Below, in pieces: positions 1 to 11,232 of a stretch of 64,000 nt of DNA. Under the pieces are notes generated by a model. That model saw only the letters and a program-made list of their open reading frames with translations. It was not told the DNA's origin and made no database searches. Origin of the DNA: Malachius bipustulatus (lineage: Eukaryota; Arthropoda; Insecta; Coleoptera; Melyridae); assembly GCA_910589415.1 (NCBI GenBank), contig OU342631.1, forward strand, positions 1,426,001 to 1,490,000, in the 5' to 3' direction. The position numbers and the translations under genes are program-made. How positions within the stretch are numbered: the stretch's first letter is position 1; every line of letters begins with the position of its first letter.

Positions 1-1248
1 AGAGGAACCCATTTATCTTCTGTCGACTTCAATTTTATTGAATCGATAAATTTATCTCTTGCTTCCCTCAAGGCTTTAGTTAGTGGTGTTCGTAAAGCTC
101 CATCTAATAAATAACACAAATCTACACCATAGCTGCATAACTGTAAAGGAGAGAATAGACTTAGGTAAAATAAAAATTAAAACTGAAGCAAACTGATGAG
201 AAACAAACCCTTTCGCATTGTTTTCTGACAAGAACAACACATTCTGTGATAGTAGACAGGGAAGTCTGAGGCATGAAGACTTGCTTAATAAAATGTGTTG
301 CAAACAAAGACATTTCTGAGGATGCCCATACAACGTATGCTGCAAAGTATAAATGACAACCCTTTCTAGATAAAGCCACTAATATGTATCAGACGTACCT
401 GAGGCACAGCTGGGATTATCAGGAAACGCTCTCAGAAATTCTTCAGTCATATGACACATGTTTGTAAAAACAACGCTAGATAAATGTCGGATATACATTG
501 TAGTAGAACCTTCACGCTTAACTCTTTTGCATTGTGTCTTTAACATGCTACTGCACAATTTCAAAAATAGATCGCCCGACTAAAATAAATCATAAAAAAT
601 GAGTAAACATAATGGTTGAATGAAGTTATTACCTCAGTTGAATGGCCCAACTGATTTAGAAGTCTCACAGCTCTTCGTGCCGCTCTAAGGCCTCCTTGCA
701 AAGATTTATCTGGATTAACTTCTAATTCTTTCATCAATACTTCTGTCAAGTGATTATGTCTTTGATCGACCTAATAGAAGAAAATAATCATAATTAACAG
801 CTCATTAAAATTATCATTATTATACCTTTCTCTGAATATCATTGATGACATTATCGGGTTGCTGATTTGCTGCTTGGAACTGTGAAATATAGTCCTTGGC
901 CTTTTGTAAAAGACCGAGGGCATCTTCAAAATGTCTTTGAGCAACACACACATCTAATTCTTCAGGTATTTCTAAAAACCAGTCAGGATGAACGTTTCCT
1001 ATTTCTTCTTCTGGTTCATCAAACGCTAAAGAAAAAATTATGATGTAAGTATCAATTTGTTTAAAAAATAACAGTTGATTTTCTTCTCATTTTTCCTCTC
1101 AACAACCAAATAATAACTCACGATTTATATTTGGTGAATCAAGAGATGCTGCTCTCGAGGGTGACTTTTCTACGATCGATTCCCTTTTTTGTTTATCATG
1201 TGTCAATCTTGCTTTCTTTGCTTGGTCAAACTTGTCCAACCATTCTTT
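1..1248 (-). CDS. EXOC8: EXOC8 linker and C-terminal exons 6-11
   Basis: Exon 6 (1248-1122) ends the PH domain and enters a Ser-rich linker. The exon 6/7 junction creates an NPF motif followed by an acidic run (NPFDEPEEE). Exon 7 (1025-826) encodes IPEELDVCVAQRHFEDAL, exon 8 (770-633) LQGGLRAARRAVRLLNQLG, exon 9 (579-399) REGSTTMYIRHLSSVVF, exon 10 (339-209) the VVWASSEM region, and exon 11 (140-1) begins YGVDLCYLLDGALRTPL and is open to the window edge. Introns here are small (68-190 bp), unlike the TE-filled ones farther 5'. Confidence 0.93.
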
Positions 1249-4200
1249 CTAAATTTTAGTAACAAACTCAATTAGAAATGATTATTATTCGTAAAACAAA
1301 TTGGAAATACAGTCTATTCCAACTCTATTGCATTCGGACTACGGTTGGCCATGAAAAATCAGCCTAATTCATCTTGAAGTTTTTGTCAGTTAACTGTGTC
1401 ATCAATGAATCAGTAGATGTCAGTTAGATTATCTCTTTCAAGTTGCTTTTGAGGAATTTGATCTGTGGAAGTTGTCAAGTCCACTGTAATTTAACTTTAA
1501 ATTTAAAGATAAATTTAACTGGTTGTTTATACATGGTGAATCAGAATTGTTTTTGACAATGGCACCCGGTGGGATTGTTGAAAAGTGTGGTAAATGTATG
1601 AAGGAGTTTAATGGAGACCAAACCGTTGGTTGTGAGGGAGGGTGTAATAAATGGTTTCATTTGAAATGTGCTGACTTGACTGGTAGAGAGTATAATTGTT
1701 GGAAATGCATAATATATAACTTCAAGGTTAGAGAAGTAGATCTGAGAAAGATATAATAGTTATTTGGAGAGTGTAATGAGGGTAATGAATGATGTAATGC
1801 CAAAGAAAACTAAAAAAATAAGATATAGGAATAAGAAGTGGATGAATGAGGAAGTGATGAGATCTATTAGAAATAGGGATGATAATTTTAAGAAGTATAA
1901 GTTAACTAGACAACAAAGTGACTATGAGGAATATAAAGTACATAGAAAAAAAGTAAGTGGGATGATAAAAAAAAAAAAAAATTACTATGAGCATAAGGTA
2001 GACCGCAATAGACATGACTCAAAAGGTATGTGGAAAGTGTTAAAACAAGTCATTACAAAGGGATGACGAATATATAGAGATAAGAGAAGGTAATGAGATG
2101 TGGTCAGATAAACAAACAATAGCGAGTAAATTCAATAGATTTTTTGTTGACAGTGTAAAGAACCTAATTGACAGTATTTCGGATCGAGGATACAAAGACT
2201 ATGATTTTAATATTAATGATCCTGAGGCTACATGGGAGAGTTTTCAGCTTGTTACATGTGTGGAAATGACTGGTGTTATTGACTCCTTGCCAAATAGAGG
2301 AAGTCCAAATGAAATAACGGCGCAATTTCTGAAACAAAGTTTAGAAGAGTTGATACCCTACCTGGTGAATATTGTCAATGGTTCCTTGGAGAGGGGAATA
2401 GTGCCTGATATGCTTAAAAAACCGACAATTGTGCCTATAAGGAAAAACCCTAACACAGTACAAAAGCATGGATGTGAGAGTGCTTTACAGCATATAGTAG
2501 ATGAATGGAAAGTAAGTATAGATAAAAATATGTGCACTGGTGTTGTGCAAGGTGTTGTGTATGAATGGTTCCAAAACTATATGAGCGGGAGAAAACAAAT
2601 TGTGAAGATAGGTGAAGAATATTCTGAAGAAATAGAAGTGGAGAGTGGAGTTCCTCAGGGCAGTGTCTTAGGCCCTTTACTCTTCATATTGTATATTAAT
2701 GATATAGGTGATGTGATTGAGAATTGCAGGTTTCATCTTTTTGCTGATGATATGATTGTGTATACAGAAGGAAATGATTGTGAGGAGATGGAAAGAATGC
2801 TAACGGCCAATATTATAAACGCTGGTTAAGTTAACTGGCCGATTTCTGTGGTCGTTTCTGGAGAAGATATTAGACTATAGGTCGAAATTATTGCAATTTA
2901 ATTACTCTTGGCATAAGAGCGATTACAAAAATTTTAATAAAAGTTATTCGACGTCAATATTAACTTCAAAATCGGGCACAGAAATCTGCCAGTTAACTTA
3001 ACCAGCGTTTATAATATTGGCCGTAAGTGAAGATCTAGAGAGAATTACTGAATGGTTTGATGTAAATAAATTGAAGGTAAACATTATGAAAACGAAATCA
3101 ATGATTGTGGGGACTAGGAGCTGTGTGAGTGGGCTGACGAAAGAACTAGATATAAGAATTCAAAATCAAAAAATAGAACTAGTGAATAAATTTAAATATT
3201 TGGGGGTGGTAATAGACTCGGAAAAGAAGTTCACTAATCATGTGGATTACATATGTAAGAAAATATCTAGAAAAATGAGCGTATTGAGGAGAAGTAGTGA
3301 ATATTTGACAGCTTGGACAAGGAAGTTGGTTTATAATATGATGGTGTTGCCACATTTCAACTATGCAAGCAGTATATTGTATTTAACTGGAAAAACTGAC
3401 AAAGACAGGCTGCAAAAATTGCAGAATAGCGGGATGAGAATTATTCTAAAATGTGATAGATACACCAGTGTTAACGATATGTTGGATCAGTTGGGATGGC
3501 TAAAAATAAGTGGCTATGTAGAAATGTCGGCGATGAAGTTCGTCCACAGATGTAGGATGGGGGAAATGCCTAGCTATTGCTTACAGAGACTCAGAACATT
3601 TAGTCAGGTCCATGATTATGAGACCAGGAATAGGGAAAATTTTGTTGTAGGGCATAGGACTAAGACGCAGATACAGAATTTCTGTCTTCCATGCGGCTTT
3701 GTTGGCTTATAACAGGTTACCAGAAATAGTTAAAGATAGTTTTAATTTAAGGGTATTTAATAGTAGACTATTTGAGTACTGCCAAAGTAGGAGAGAGTAG
3801 TTGTCAAAAAATAGAGTTTTTTTCTTGTTTGATTATGGCAATGTTTCCTTGGTTTGACTTGTAGTTTATAATAATTATTATATTTGTATATTTGTATTTG
3901 TAATTGTATTATATGATTATATTTGTGAGATTCTTTGTGTGTGATTGTAAAAATTGACTGTATTTATGGCCTATATGGCTTAATAAATATATTATTAATA
4001 TTGATTATTCAAGATGTCATACATAATTATCATATACTTATTATTATTACTTATACATTATTATTCATATAATAATTATAATATAGTTGATAATTTTCGA
4101 AAAGGGTCTGTCAAAAACAAAGTTAGAGGGCGAAATTACTTGTAAGAGCAAAAAGAAGCAGTAAGAGACAGAGAAAAGAGATTTTAGAGACCCAAAACCA

Positions 4201-7200
4201 GGGAATAAGATAAGCAACAAAAAGTATAAAGAGGATTAGCGAATTAATTAGAGAGAAGTTGTCAGAAAGGAAATAGAGGCAAAAAACAATTATTTTTGGA
4301 AATAAACACAATCAATGAAACAAATTGAATAATAATAAATTATTATATCAATTACAGCAATCCGATTGTTGAAAAACAATAATGGCATTTGCCTTGCAAG
4401 TCACTATGTTTCCGACAAATCATTTTGCTTATAGCTTTTGATTTTCTTTCTGATCGGCACACTTCTCTAGTGGTGGTGATGTGACAGACTGATGAGATGG
4501 AAATGACCATTGAAACATCGATGTCTCTGTCTTCACCAAACTATTAGATAGGTGTGTCGTTCAGAAAGCATTATTGTTTTTTATAAATACAATCGACAGA
4601 AAGAAGAGAAAGAGACTTAGAAGATGACAAGAAAATTTTGGGCTTAAAAATTTTATATCAAAAAATCCAATAGTGATCAAGGAATTGTGATTAAAAGCAA
4701 GGGAAGTGAAGCTGTTGAAGAGGAAAGAGAAGAAGGATGAACAAATATTTATAAAATAGAGAGAAGCAACGAGAATACAAGATTGGAAGACTTGAAACTA
4801 AATAGAAAATAAATAAAGTTCGAGAGAAGTTGGTGCAGAAATTTAAAGAATGCAAAGTTAATTATTATAGAATTGGGAGGACGTGAAAACTTTAAGGATA
4901 AGAAGGATGATAAGAAGGAAAATCTTGTAAGCGTTAATGTAATTTAAATAGTTTTGAAGTAGAGTTAACAGCTAGTTCAGAGAGCTTAGAGGTAGGTTTT
5001 GTTGTTAGTATTTTGTTTAAATTTTGTAAAATAATTTTTATTTTGTGATTCAAGCTTACGAGTTAAATACTATATTTTCAACTGAACTCAACTGGGAAAA
5101 AGAGTGCCCTCATTAATAATAATAATAAATAATTTTTGTTTATGGTTTTTTTTAAATAAAATTAATAATAATAAATTAGAAATTGGGAAAAGGGAATACC
5201 ATAACAATACAAACAAGCACGCATAATCTAGAATATTTTACACTTGTCTTGTCAGAGTGCTGTCAAACGTATGATACCGGGTTGATCATTCTCATAATCC
5301 ATAGCCAACTAGGTCTGAATAACGTTGGAATATACTATACTTACCTTGGTATTATTTGACGAACACTGAAAAACTCTCGTGTCAGGGAATATTAACAACT
5401 TAAATGCATGCTTTACATTCCCCAAGTCTCTAACATTGACAACGGCCAGACTTCCTAATTCATACATAACTTCAAATACATATTTCATTAATCCTCTACT
5501 AGAAAACGATAAAAAATTAATTAACAAAAATAAGTATTGATTTCTTAAAATTAAAGGCTATTTATGTATTCTGATTGTCTAAATAATAAAGATTCCATCC
5601 ATAGTTGTAAAAATTTTCAATTATCACTTCAATAATTAAACGGCGATCTTACCTATTGGCATTTCTGGTTGCAATCATAAGTCCATCGTTGAATAAATAA
5701 GCATGCACGGTCTTCAACGCCATGTTTTCAACCGGATCAAGTTCCAATAAATCTCCTTCATGTAGATAGATTTTTCCGCTCACTTCAACTATTTCCTTTA
5801 AAAGGAAATATTATATTTGTTTGTATGTATCAAGATTTAATTTAGTTAGTATCATCTCATCTTACCTTGCAGCCCTCTACTTTCTCAAGAATAGTGGCAA
5901 GTTTTTGCTTATTCTCGATTTCTGGATTTGCGGTGTTCTCTTTGGTTTCTGTTTCAGAGGTGAGAGTTGCTTCTTCGCCTAAAATGGATGTTGTAGCTAA
6001 AGCTCCAAGTAAAGACTTCTGCTCCGAGAGAAGGTGTGATAACTGGTACATCTCACTTTCAAGGTCTACATTGTTATATTTAAGGAATATACACCAGAGA
6101 TGGAAATATTTAATGAAATGGCTTGTTTAGATGAGGAAAATCTAAAGCAATCAAGAAAATGTAAGAATAAGATCATTTGCTTTTTTGGGGGTTGATTAGA
6201 AGTTCATATCTACAACTGATTAACAAGAAGCTATAAATATTGCAGTCTTCAAGCCTATCATTATTCAGTAATCCCACTTTTGCGGAATATGAAAGGTTTT
6301 TTCTATGCTTGGCTATTCAGGTTGAAGTACTTGAAGTACAACTGAATTAAAACACCTTCCTTAGCTATTTTCAATAATGCATTGAGTTTTCGAGAAATAT
6401 CAATACTTTGAGACGAATGGGTCTCTAGGGGTATTGTGGTACCTACTCGTGAAAGTCTGTAGAAATTGGTAATAAGAAAAATAATTGCTTATAGTATATT
6501 GCTATAAATGTAACCACCATTGAGATGGTCCATTATTTATTTGACTATTTTCGGAAATATTGCCTTACCCTTCTCGAAAAGCCCATTACAGTGGCCCCTT
6601 AATGAGGACCAGTGGTAGAACAAAATCGTTCTCCTGTGCGTGCAAGTTTTACCCCTCCCCCTCCCAGCACCCCTATTAGCTCCGTGGTTCCCTTAAAATC
6701 TGAATGCACAAAACTACAAATAATGCAACTGGAATATAAAACCTAAAAATTACAGCGAATGGTCACTGATCTAAATGTTTACCTACTCTCTTATGTAGGA
6801 GGAGTACAAACCACCCCTTTCTAAAATAATTAATAATTAAAATAGTTAGGTATTAGTGAACATCTTTAACCCTTTCAGGACGGCAGCCGTTATAAGCTAA
6901 GTGCGCTTTTCTATTACCTATTTCTGCTTTGAAGTACTTTGTTAGGAAGTTTTTGCAGCAAAAACATTTGATGTGATGTTTATTAGACTGGTTGGGCTGG
7001 TTATTCTTCGATACACCGGAAATCTGGGTAATAAAGGGTAATAAATCTCGAGCTCAAGGACGCTTGAAATGCGCATATTTTATACCTAATTTCAGGAGTT
7101 CCCAGTTTTTGACTGACTCATAACACATCAAAATAATAGTAACCTGCAGCTGTGTCCGTTTAAATTATTAGAGAAAGGACAAAAGAACCCAATGCAAATA

Positions 7201-7626
7201 AGCATGGGCGTGTCTAATATTTAAAATTTGAACAGAATTCAGTGTTTCATCTGATCGACCCGGGACGGTTCCCGTACCGAAAGGGTTAAAAAGGATACGA
7301 GAAATTTCCTTTGCAGTGTCAATGAATTGCATGTAATTTTGATAGACATTCTTTTTGAGACCCGTATTTGTGTCTTCAAGTAAAGAATGTATCTTCTTTC
7401 GCAATCGTCTCAGCTCTGGGCCACCCACACAATTTTGCGATAGATCTTTTACATCTGAAATAATTATAAAGCAGCAGTTACATTTTTATAATGTCATATA
7501 ATACAAAAAAAGTATATGATTTCAGAGTGAGTAAACAAATAACTGTAAAAACTTTTCCTTACATTTTTCAGGGACAAAATCTTTTGCACTAAATAAACTT
7601 AGTGTAGGCTCTCTTGATGGTTCCAT
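1..7626 (-). CDS. EXOC8: Exocyst complex component 8 (Exo84), 3'-truncated by window edge
   Basis: EXOC8/Exo84 is a subunit of the octameric exocyst, which tethers secretory vesicles to the plasma membrane before SNARE fusion and binds Ral GTPases. I identify it by colinear similarity to the animal family over eleven exons: 7626-7563, 7454-7299, 6065-5866, 5795-5653, 5498-5345, 1248-1122, 1025-826, 770-633, 579-399, 339-209 and 140-1. Every junction is GT-AG and all phases close. The start at 7626 is the first ATG after an in-frame TGA eleven codons upstream. Hallmarks are NVYQNYMQFIDTAKEIS and MYQLSHLLSEQKS (N-terminal helix), LEKVEGCK before the PH domain, SLAVVNVRDLG in the PH domain, an NPF motif, and VVWASSEM near the C-terminus. 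The 1634 coding bases give about 545 residues; vertebrate EXOC8 has about 725, so roughly 180 residues lie off the left edge. Family assignment is very secure. Confidence 0.95.
1523..4000 (+). mobile_element. Defective PHD-finger LINE inside an EXOC8 intron
   Basis: Non-LTR retrotransposon, opposite in strand to its host gene. At 1523-1756 a PHD-type zinc finger is readable (CGKCMKEF, CEGGCNKWFH, CADL, CWKC), as in ORF1 of CR1-like elements. After a frame break, 1764-2066 carries the Lys-rich linker that normally precedes the reverse transcriptase. The RT follows at 2098-2829 and 3024-3712 with GVPQGSVLGPLLF and the catalytic FADD box. The endonuclease domain is absent. Two in-frame gaps are inferred in the RT: one before HGCESALQHIVDEWK and one after CTGVV that removes the motif A aspartate. 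A late frameshift near 3690 moves the C-terminus (LPEIVKDSF) to another frame. The tail at 3980-4000 is an AT microsatellite. Boundaries are approximate and I found no target duplication. It is dead. Confidence 0.85.
2804..3023. mobile_element. 220-bp MITE with TAA target duplication, inside the LINE RT
   Basis: The ends form inverted repeats of about 48 bp with one early mismatch; the outer 36 bp, starting cggccaatattataaacgct, are perfect. It is flanked by TAA at 2801-2803 and 3024-3026. Removing the element and one TAA restores an open RT frame (RML-SED), so the edges are exact. A 3-bp TAA duplication fits PIF/Harbinger-type movement. No coding capacity. Confidence 0.88.
4011..5344. other. 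EXOC8 intron remainder, no gene seen
   Basis: Rest of the 4.1-kb intron between 5344 and 1249. It is purine-rich (aagagaaagagactt-like stretches at 4140-4900) with AAT microsatellites near 4010-4080 and 5110-5180. No conserved ORF or inverted repeat was recognised. Confidence 0.5.
5345..5795 (-). CDS. EXOC8: EXOC8 PH-domain exons 4-5
   Basis: Exons 5795-5653 and 5498-5345 encode the pleckstrin-homology domain. Its strands are readable as SGKIYLHEGDLLELD, KTVHAYLFNDGLMIATRN, SLAVVNVRDLGNVKHAFKLL and FPDTRVFQCSSNNTK. In mammals this domain binds phosphoinositides and RalA. The junction is phase 2 (AG+T, serine). The final helix of the domain starts in the next exon (KEWLDKFDQAKKARL at 1248), about 4.1 kb away because a LINE-bearing intron lies between. 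Confidence 0.93.
5866..7626 (-). CDS. EXOC8: EXOC8 N-terminal exons 1-3
   Basis: Exon 1 (7626-7563) encodes MEPSREPTLSLFSAKDFVPEK. Exon 2 (7454-7299) encodes a charged helical stretch (GGPELRRLRKKIHSLLEDTN) and the conserved NVYQNYMQFIDTAKEIS. Exon 3 (6065-5866) encodes LESEMYQLSHLLSEQKSLL, a low-complexity Thr/Glu linker, and LATILEKVEGCK. This is the coiled-coil assembly region of the family. The exon 2 donor is weak (gtatcc), yet using it gives EISHLESEM, matching the family exactly. A piggyBac-like MITE sits directly downstream of that donor. Confidence 0.92.
6870..7285. mobile_element. piggyBac-like MITE (TTAA-flanked)
   Basis: The left end starts ccctttcaggacgg and the right end finishes ccgtaccgaaaggg, inverted copies of each other with some mismatches. 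Both ends abut TTAA (6866-6869 and 7286-7289), the target and duplication of the piggyBac superfamily. The 416-bp interior has no transposase. It lies in EXOC8 intron 2, only 11 bases (7297-7287) past the exon 2 boundary at 7299/7298. Confidence 0.75.
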
Positions 7627-8978
7627 ATCAACTTCCGTTTTACTCAATAATACTGATCAGGTAAGTACATTGAATTATTAGGTACGGTACTTATTTTTAC
7701 AAGTATTGTAGATGCAAGGGGGCGTGATATTTTAAACACTGACACCCAGCCCAGAACACTAACAAAACAGTCAACATCCAATCCAACTCCCAATAACTTC
7801 GTTTCTTGCTTTGAAAAACTTCTACGAGAAAATATGCTGTTTATTCCAAATTTTCTATGTTTTAATATATTGTTTTAAATATTTTTATAAATTCTTATTT
7901 CTTCAAGAAAATGTTTTTTGATTTTGAAAAATTCCGAAAAATTTACAGGGAATCAGGGAAATATTGACAATAATATAATATTGATATTATGATATTGCTT
8001 ATGCGGATTGGAATAGTTAGGTTAATGCAAGTGTCACTGTCAACTGTCACACGTCGCGAAAGTTTTGAGTTCGATGACGATTCTTTTAGACAAGACAAGA
8101 TAGACGTTGATAGTTGATAACTTGCCAAATTGTCGAATCAAGGTTAATAAATTACACAAGTTGCCTGGTAACTTTCGACGAATCAGCTTGCGGCGGCAAT
8201 ACGTCACACGGACGACCCGTTTAAATCAATCGATATTGAAAGAATCGTCCTCCATAATATTATGAACATTATTGAACATTATTATTATGATTTGTTTCTT
8301 GAAATGAATTTTAAGAGAGTATTCCTGGTCACATCTCTTAATAACCAGATCTGCCAATTGTTTATGCATTTTTCTGGCTAAATACCTAATTAATATGAAA
8401 GCAAATTAGTGCTTTTCAAGCAAATTTCATCTTTTTACTTAAACAGGTAGTTCAGAAAGATCACCTAAATTACATATTATTATTTTTTTTTATTATTTAA
8501 ATTTATTTTAAATTTATTAAGTATATTTAAATATTTATATGTTAAAAATATAAAAAATATTTTAATACTTTATTATTTAAAATAGTATTCAATGTTGGAT
8601 CTGCCAGCATGCGGGTGATGATTTTTTGTTTAAGTTGTATCATTATCATTTTGTAAGGTTTCAAACCTCTCTTTCAAGATTATTGATTATTTAACTTTCT
8701 ACTTTCAACTAACAATTTACTTTCTTCTGGGGCATTCTTTTAGATATTTCAGAAGTTGAACGGTTATTCTCAGGTAAAGACAAACAACACTCGAAGGAGA
8801 ATTACTGTAAAAAATAAATTTTCTGTAAATATAATATTTTATTTTCTCATTGTATTTTTACAAATCCTTACCAATTCAGTTTTCGTGGGTTAGTATTTAT
8901 AGACACCCAGACGGACACTGACACTCGTTAACGAGTTATAATCAGACAACCTCTCTAGTTTCTACCGTCTCTACTACA
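7627..8978. other. EXOC8 5' flank
   Basis: Presumed promoter side of EXOC8. No clear TATA box. It holds one copy of a short dispersed repeat (8023-8135) and a very AT-rich stretch at 8470-8590. No gene seen. Confidence 0.4.
8023..8135. repeat. Dispersed repeat, copy 1
   Basis: Contains gtcacacgtc, gttcgatgac and gatagacgttgata in the same order as 9784-9873. Diverged by substitutions and small indels. Not recognised as a named family. Confidence 0.6.
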
Positions 8979-8980
8979 TA

Positions 8981-9721
8981 CAGTGCTTCCCAAAAGTAAC
9001 GGATAAATTCGATAAAACGGAGAGGGCTGTTTTTTTGAAAAAATAAAAAAACAGGTCGATTTTGTTTTTGAGTTGTTCAACTTTTGACATAATATTTGGG
9101 TATACAGGGTGATGCGCGAAAAAGTGGTGACGTCATCGGCATTTTTTTAAATGGCAACCCTTATTTTTTATTCCATTTTTTGATACTTAATTTAATTGCC
9201 AGTATGGTAATGTAATCAATTTGTAACCTTAAATAAGGAAATTTCTGAGAAACAGCTTGTGAGTCGAAATTGTGCACTTTTTACTGATGTGAAAATCGGA
9301 ACATTAACGATAAAAATAAAAAAATATCAAATAAAAATTACTGTTTCCATGGTAATTTTATAAGATCTGTCTATTAAATTAAGTCTATCAAATTGAATCT
9401 GTTAAATTAAATTAAATTAAATCTATTAAATCTGTGGAAATTAAGTTATTTTCTCCGAAATTTCCTTTATAAACGTTACAAAATGATTACATTACCGTAT
9501 TGGCAATTGGATGAAGTATCAAAAAATTTAATAAAAAATAAGAGTTGCCATTTAAAAAAATGCCGATGACGTCACCACTTTTTCGTGCATCACCCTGTAT
9601 ACCCAAATATTATGTCAAAAGTTGAACAACTCAAAAACAAAATCGACCTGTTTTTTTATTTTTTCAAAAAAACAGCCCTCTCCGTTTTATCGAATTTATC
9701 CGTTACTTTTGGGAAGCACTG
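8981..9721. mobile_element. 741-bp foldback element with ~275-bp inverted repeats, TA-flanked
   Basis: Arms about 8981-9255 and 9447-9721 are inverted copies with few mismatches; termini are cagtgcttcccaaaagtaac and its complement. TA flanks at 8979-8980 and 9722-9723 suggest Tc1/mariner-type mobilisation. The inner sub-motif tacagggtgatgcgcgaaaa near 9101 resembles the termini of other elements here, so one element may be nested in another. No transposase. Confidence 0.82.
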
Positions 9722-9723
9722 TA

Positions 9724-10367
9724 TACACCAACCTTGGCTTAGAATATAAAACATCCTGGGTTGTAGTGACAGCGAAGAAGACAATGTAAATGTCACTGTC
9801 ACACGTCACTAAAGTTTTTAGTTCGATGACAACGATTCTTCTAGACAAGATAGACGTTGATAACTTGTCAAATGACTTGGAATATAAAACATCTGGGCCC
9901 TTCCCTTGTAGTGACAGCGACGAAGACCGCGCGCCATTTTGAAACACCTTTAGTTCACTCACATTACATTAATGACCCACATTAACATTACCATCATTCA
10001 TGCAAAAAGAAAGACAACTCAAAAAGCCTATCAGTGGGATCAACCCTATCAAAATACAAATACCCTTATGCCTATCAGTAGGAAGCACGTTAGTTCAATC
10101 TCAGTGGAATTAGAATCTCTCTAGCTCATCGAAACCAGAAGACCGGGGTTTGAATCCCCAATTTTTACTTCTACTTTTATCAAATACTCCATAAAACCAT
10201 AATAATAAAAATACGTGCAGCTTCCATTGAAAATTGGCACCATGGCACCGGTAGTTTTACTATCGCACAAACGGCGCTCGAGCTGTGAACTATAATAGCA
10301 TTGATTTTAATGTCAATTATTTAATTAAATGAAACGTCTATCAGTCATTTGGCTTGTCATATATATA
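9724..10367. repeat. Partial tandem duplication and tRNA-like B box
   Basis: 9735-9775 and 9880-9925 are diverged direct copies (gaatataaaacatc, gtagtgacagcg). A second copy of the 8023-8135 repeat lies between them at 9784-9873. At 10142-10162, ggggtttgaatcccc resembles a tRNA T-arm / pol III B box, but no full cloverleaf forms, so a tRNA-derived SINE fragment is likelier. Confidence 0.5.
9784..9873. repeat. Dispersed repeat, copy 2
   Basis: Same order of blocks as 8023-8135 (gtcacacgtc, gttcgatgac, gatagacgttgata). It lies between the two arms of the short direct duplication. Confidence 0.6.
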
Positions 10368-11228
10368 CAGGGTGCGGCGCGAGAACCTTTAGGGCATTTT
10401 TATATGGAGAAGTCCTGGGAGTAGAAGTCTAAAAATTTGTACGTGTATAATTTCGGTTTTGACGAGCTGAACTAAAATATTCACAACCCCTCACCATTTC
10501 CGGTGATACCGGAAGTTGCCATCAACTATCTTATTTTAAATGGGACAACCTGTATATTATTACATTTTCAGATTGCCTGAAAAAATGTAATAAAAATGGT
10601 CTTTATAGTTCAAAATTGGAACTAGTGGTTTATGAGTTATAAACAAATGAAAATTGCAATTTTCCATTTTCAAAGCAGCTTAGGTCGAAAACGGGTCAAG
10701 ATATCGGAAAACGGCTTACATGTCCCTATCTTAACTTTTCACGTAGTATCCAATGGTGCTGATGAAATTTGTATACAAAGTGATGAAAAAACAGCGATTT
10801 TCAAAAAAAATTAATAAAAAATATTTTTTTCGTAGGTACTCTAGCATAGTATACAAAAAGTTAGAATTGGGACATGTAAGCCGTTTTCCGATATCTTGAC
10901 CCGTTTTCAAGCTAAGCTGCTTTGAAAATGGAAAATTGCAATTTTCATTTGTTTATAACTCATTAATTATTGGTCGTTACAAATTTGAACTGTAAACATC
11001 ATTTTTATTACTGTTTTTCAGGCAATCCGAAAATGTAATAATATACAGAGTGTACCATTTAAAAAAAGAAAAATATGGCAACTTCCGGTAAAACCGGAAG
11101 TGGTGTGGGGTTGTGAATATTTTAGTTCAGCTAGTCAAAACCGAAATTATACACGTACAAATTTTTAGACTTCTACTCCCAGGACTTCTCCTTATAAAAA
11201 TGCCCTAAGGTTCTCGCGCCTCAGCCTG
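10368..11228. mobile_element. 861-bp near-complete palindrome, TA-flanked
   Basis: Arms about 10368-10760 and 10845-11228 pair along nearly their whole length. Ends are cagggtgcggcgcgagaacc and the complement of the slightly altered caggctgaggcgcgagaacc. TA flanks at 10366-10367 and 11229-11230. Only about 85 bp of unpaired centre, no coding capacity. Confidence 0.85.
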
Positions 11229-11232
11229 TATA

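Noticed and set aside
10080..10170. tRNA gene
   Set aside because: Good T-arm/B box but no acceptor stem or D-arm pairing; likely a SINE fragment.
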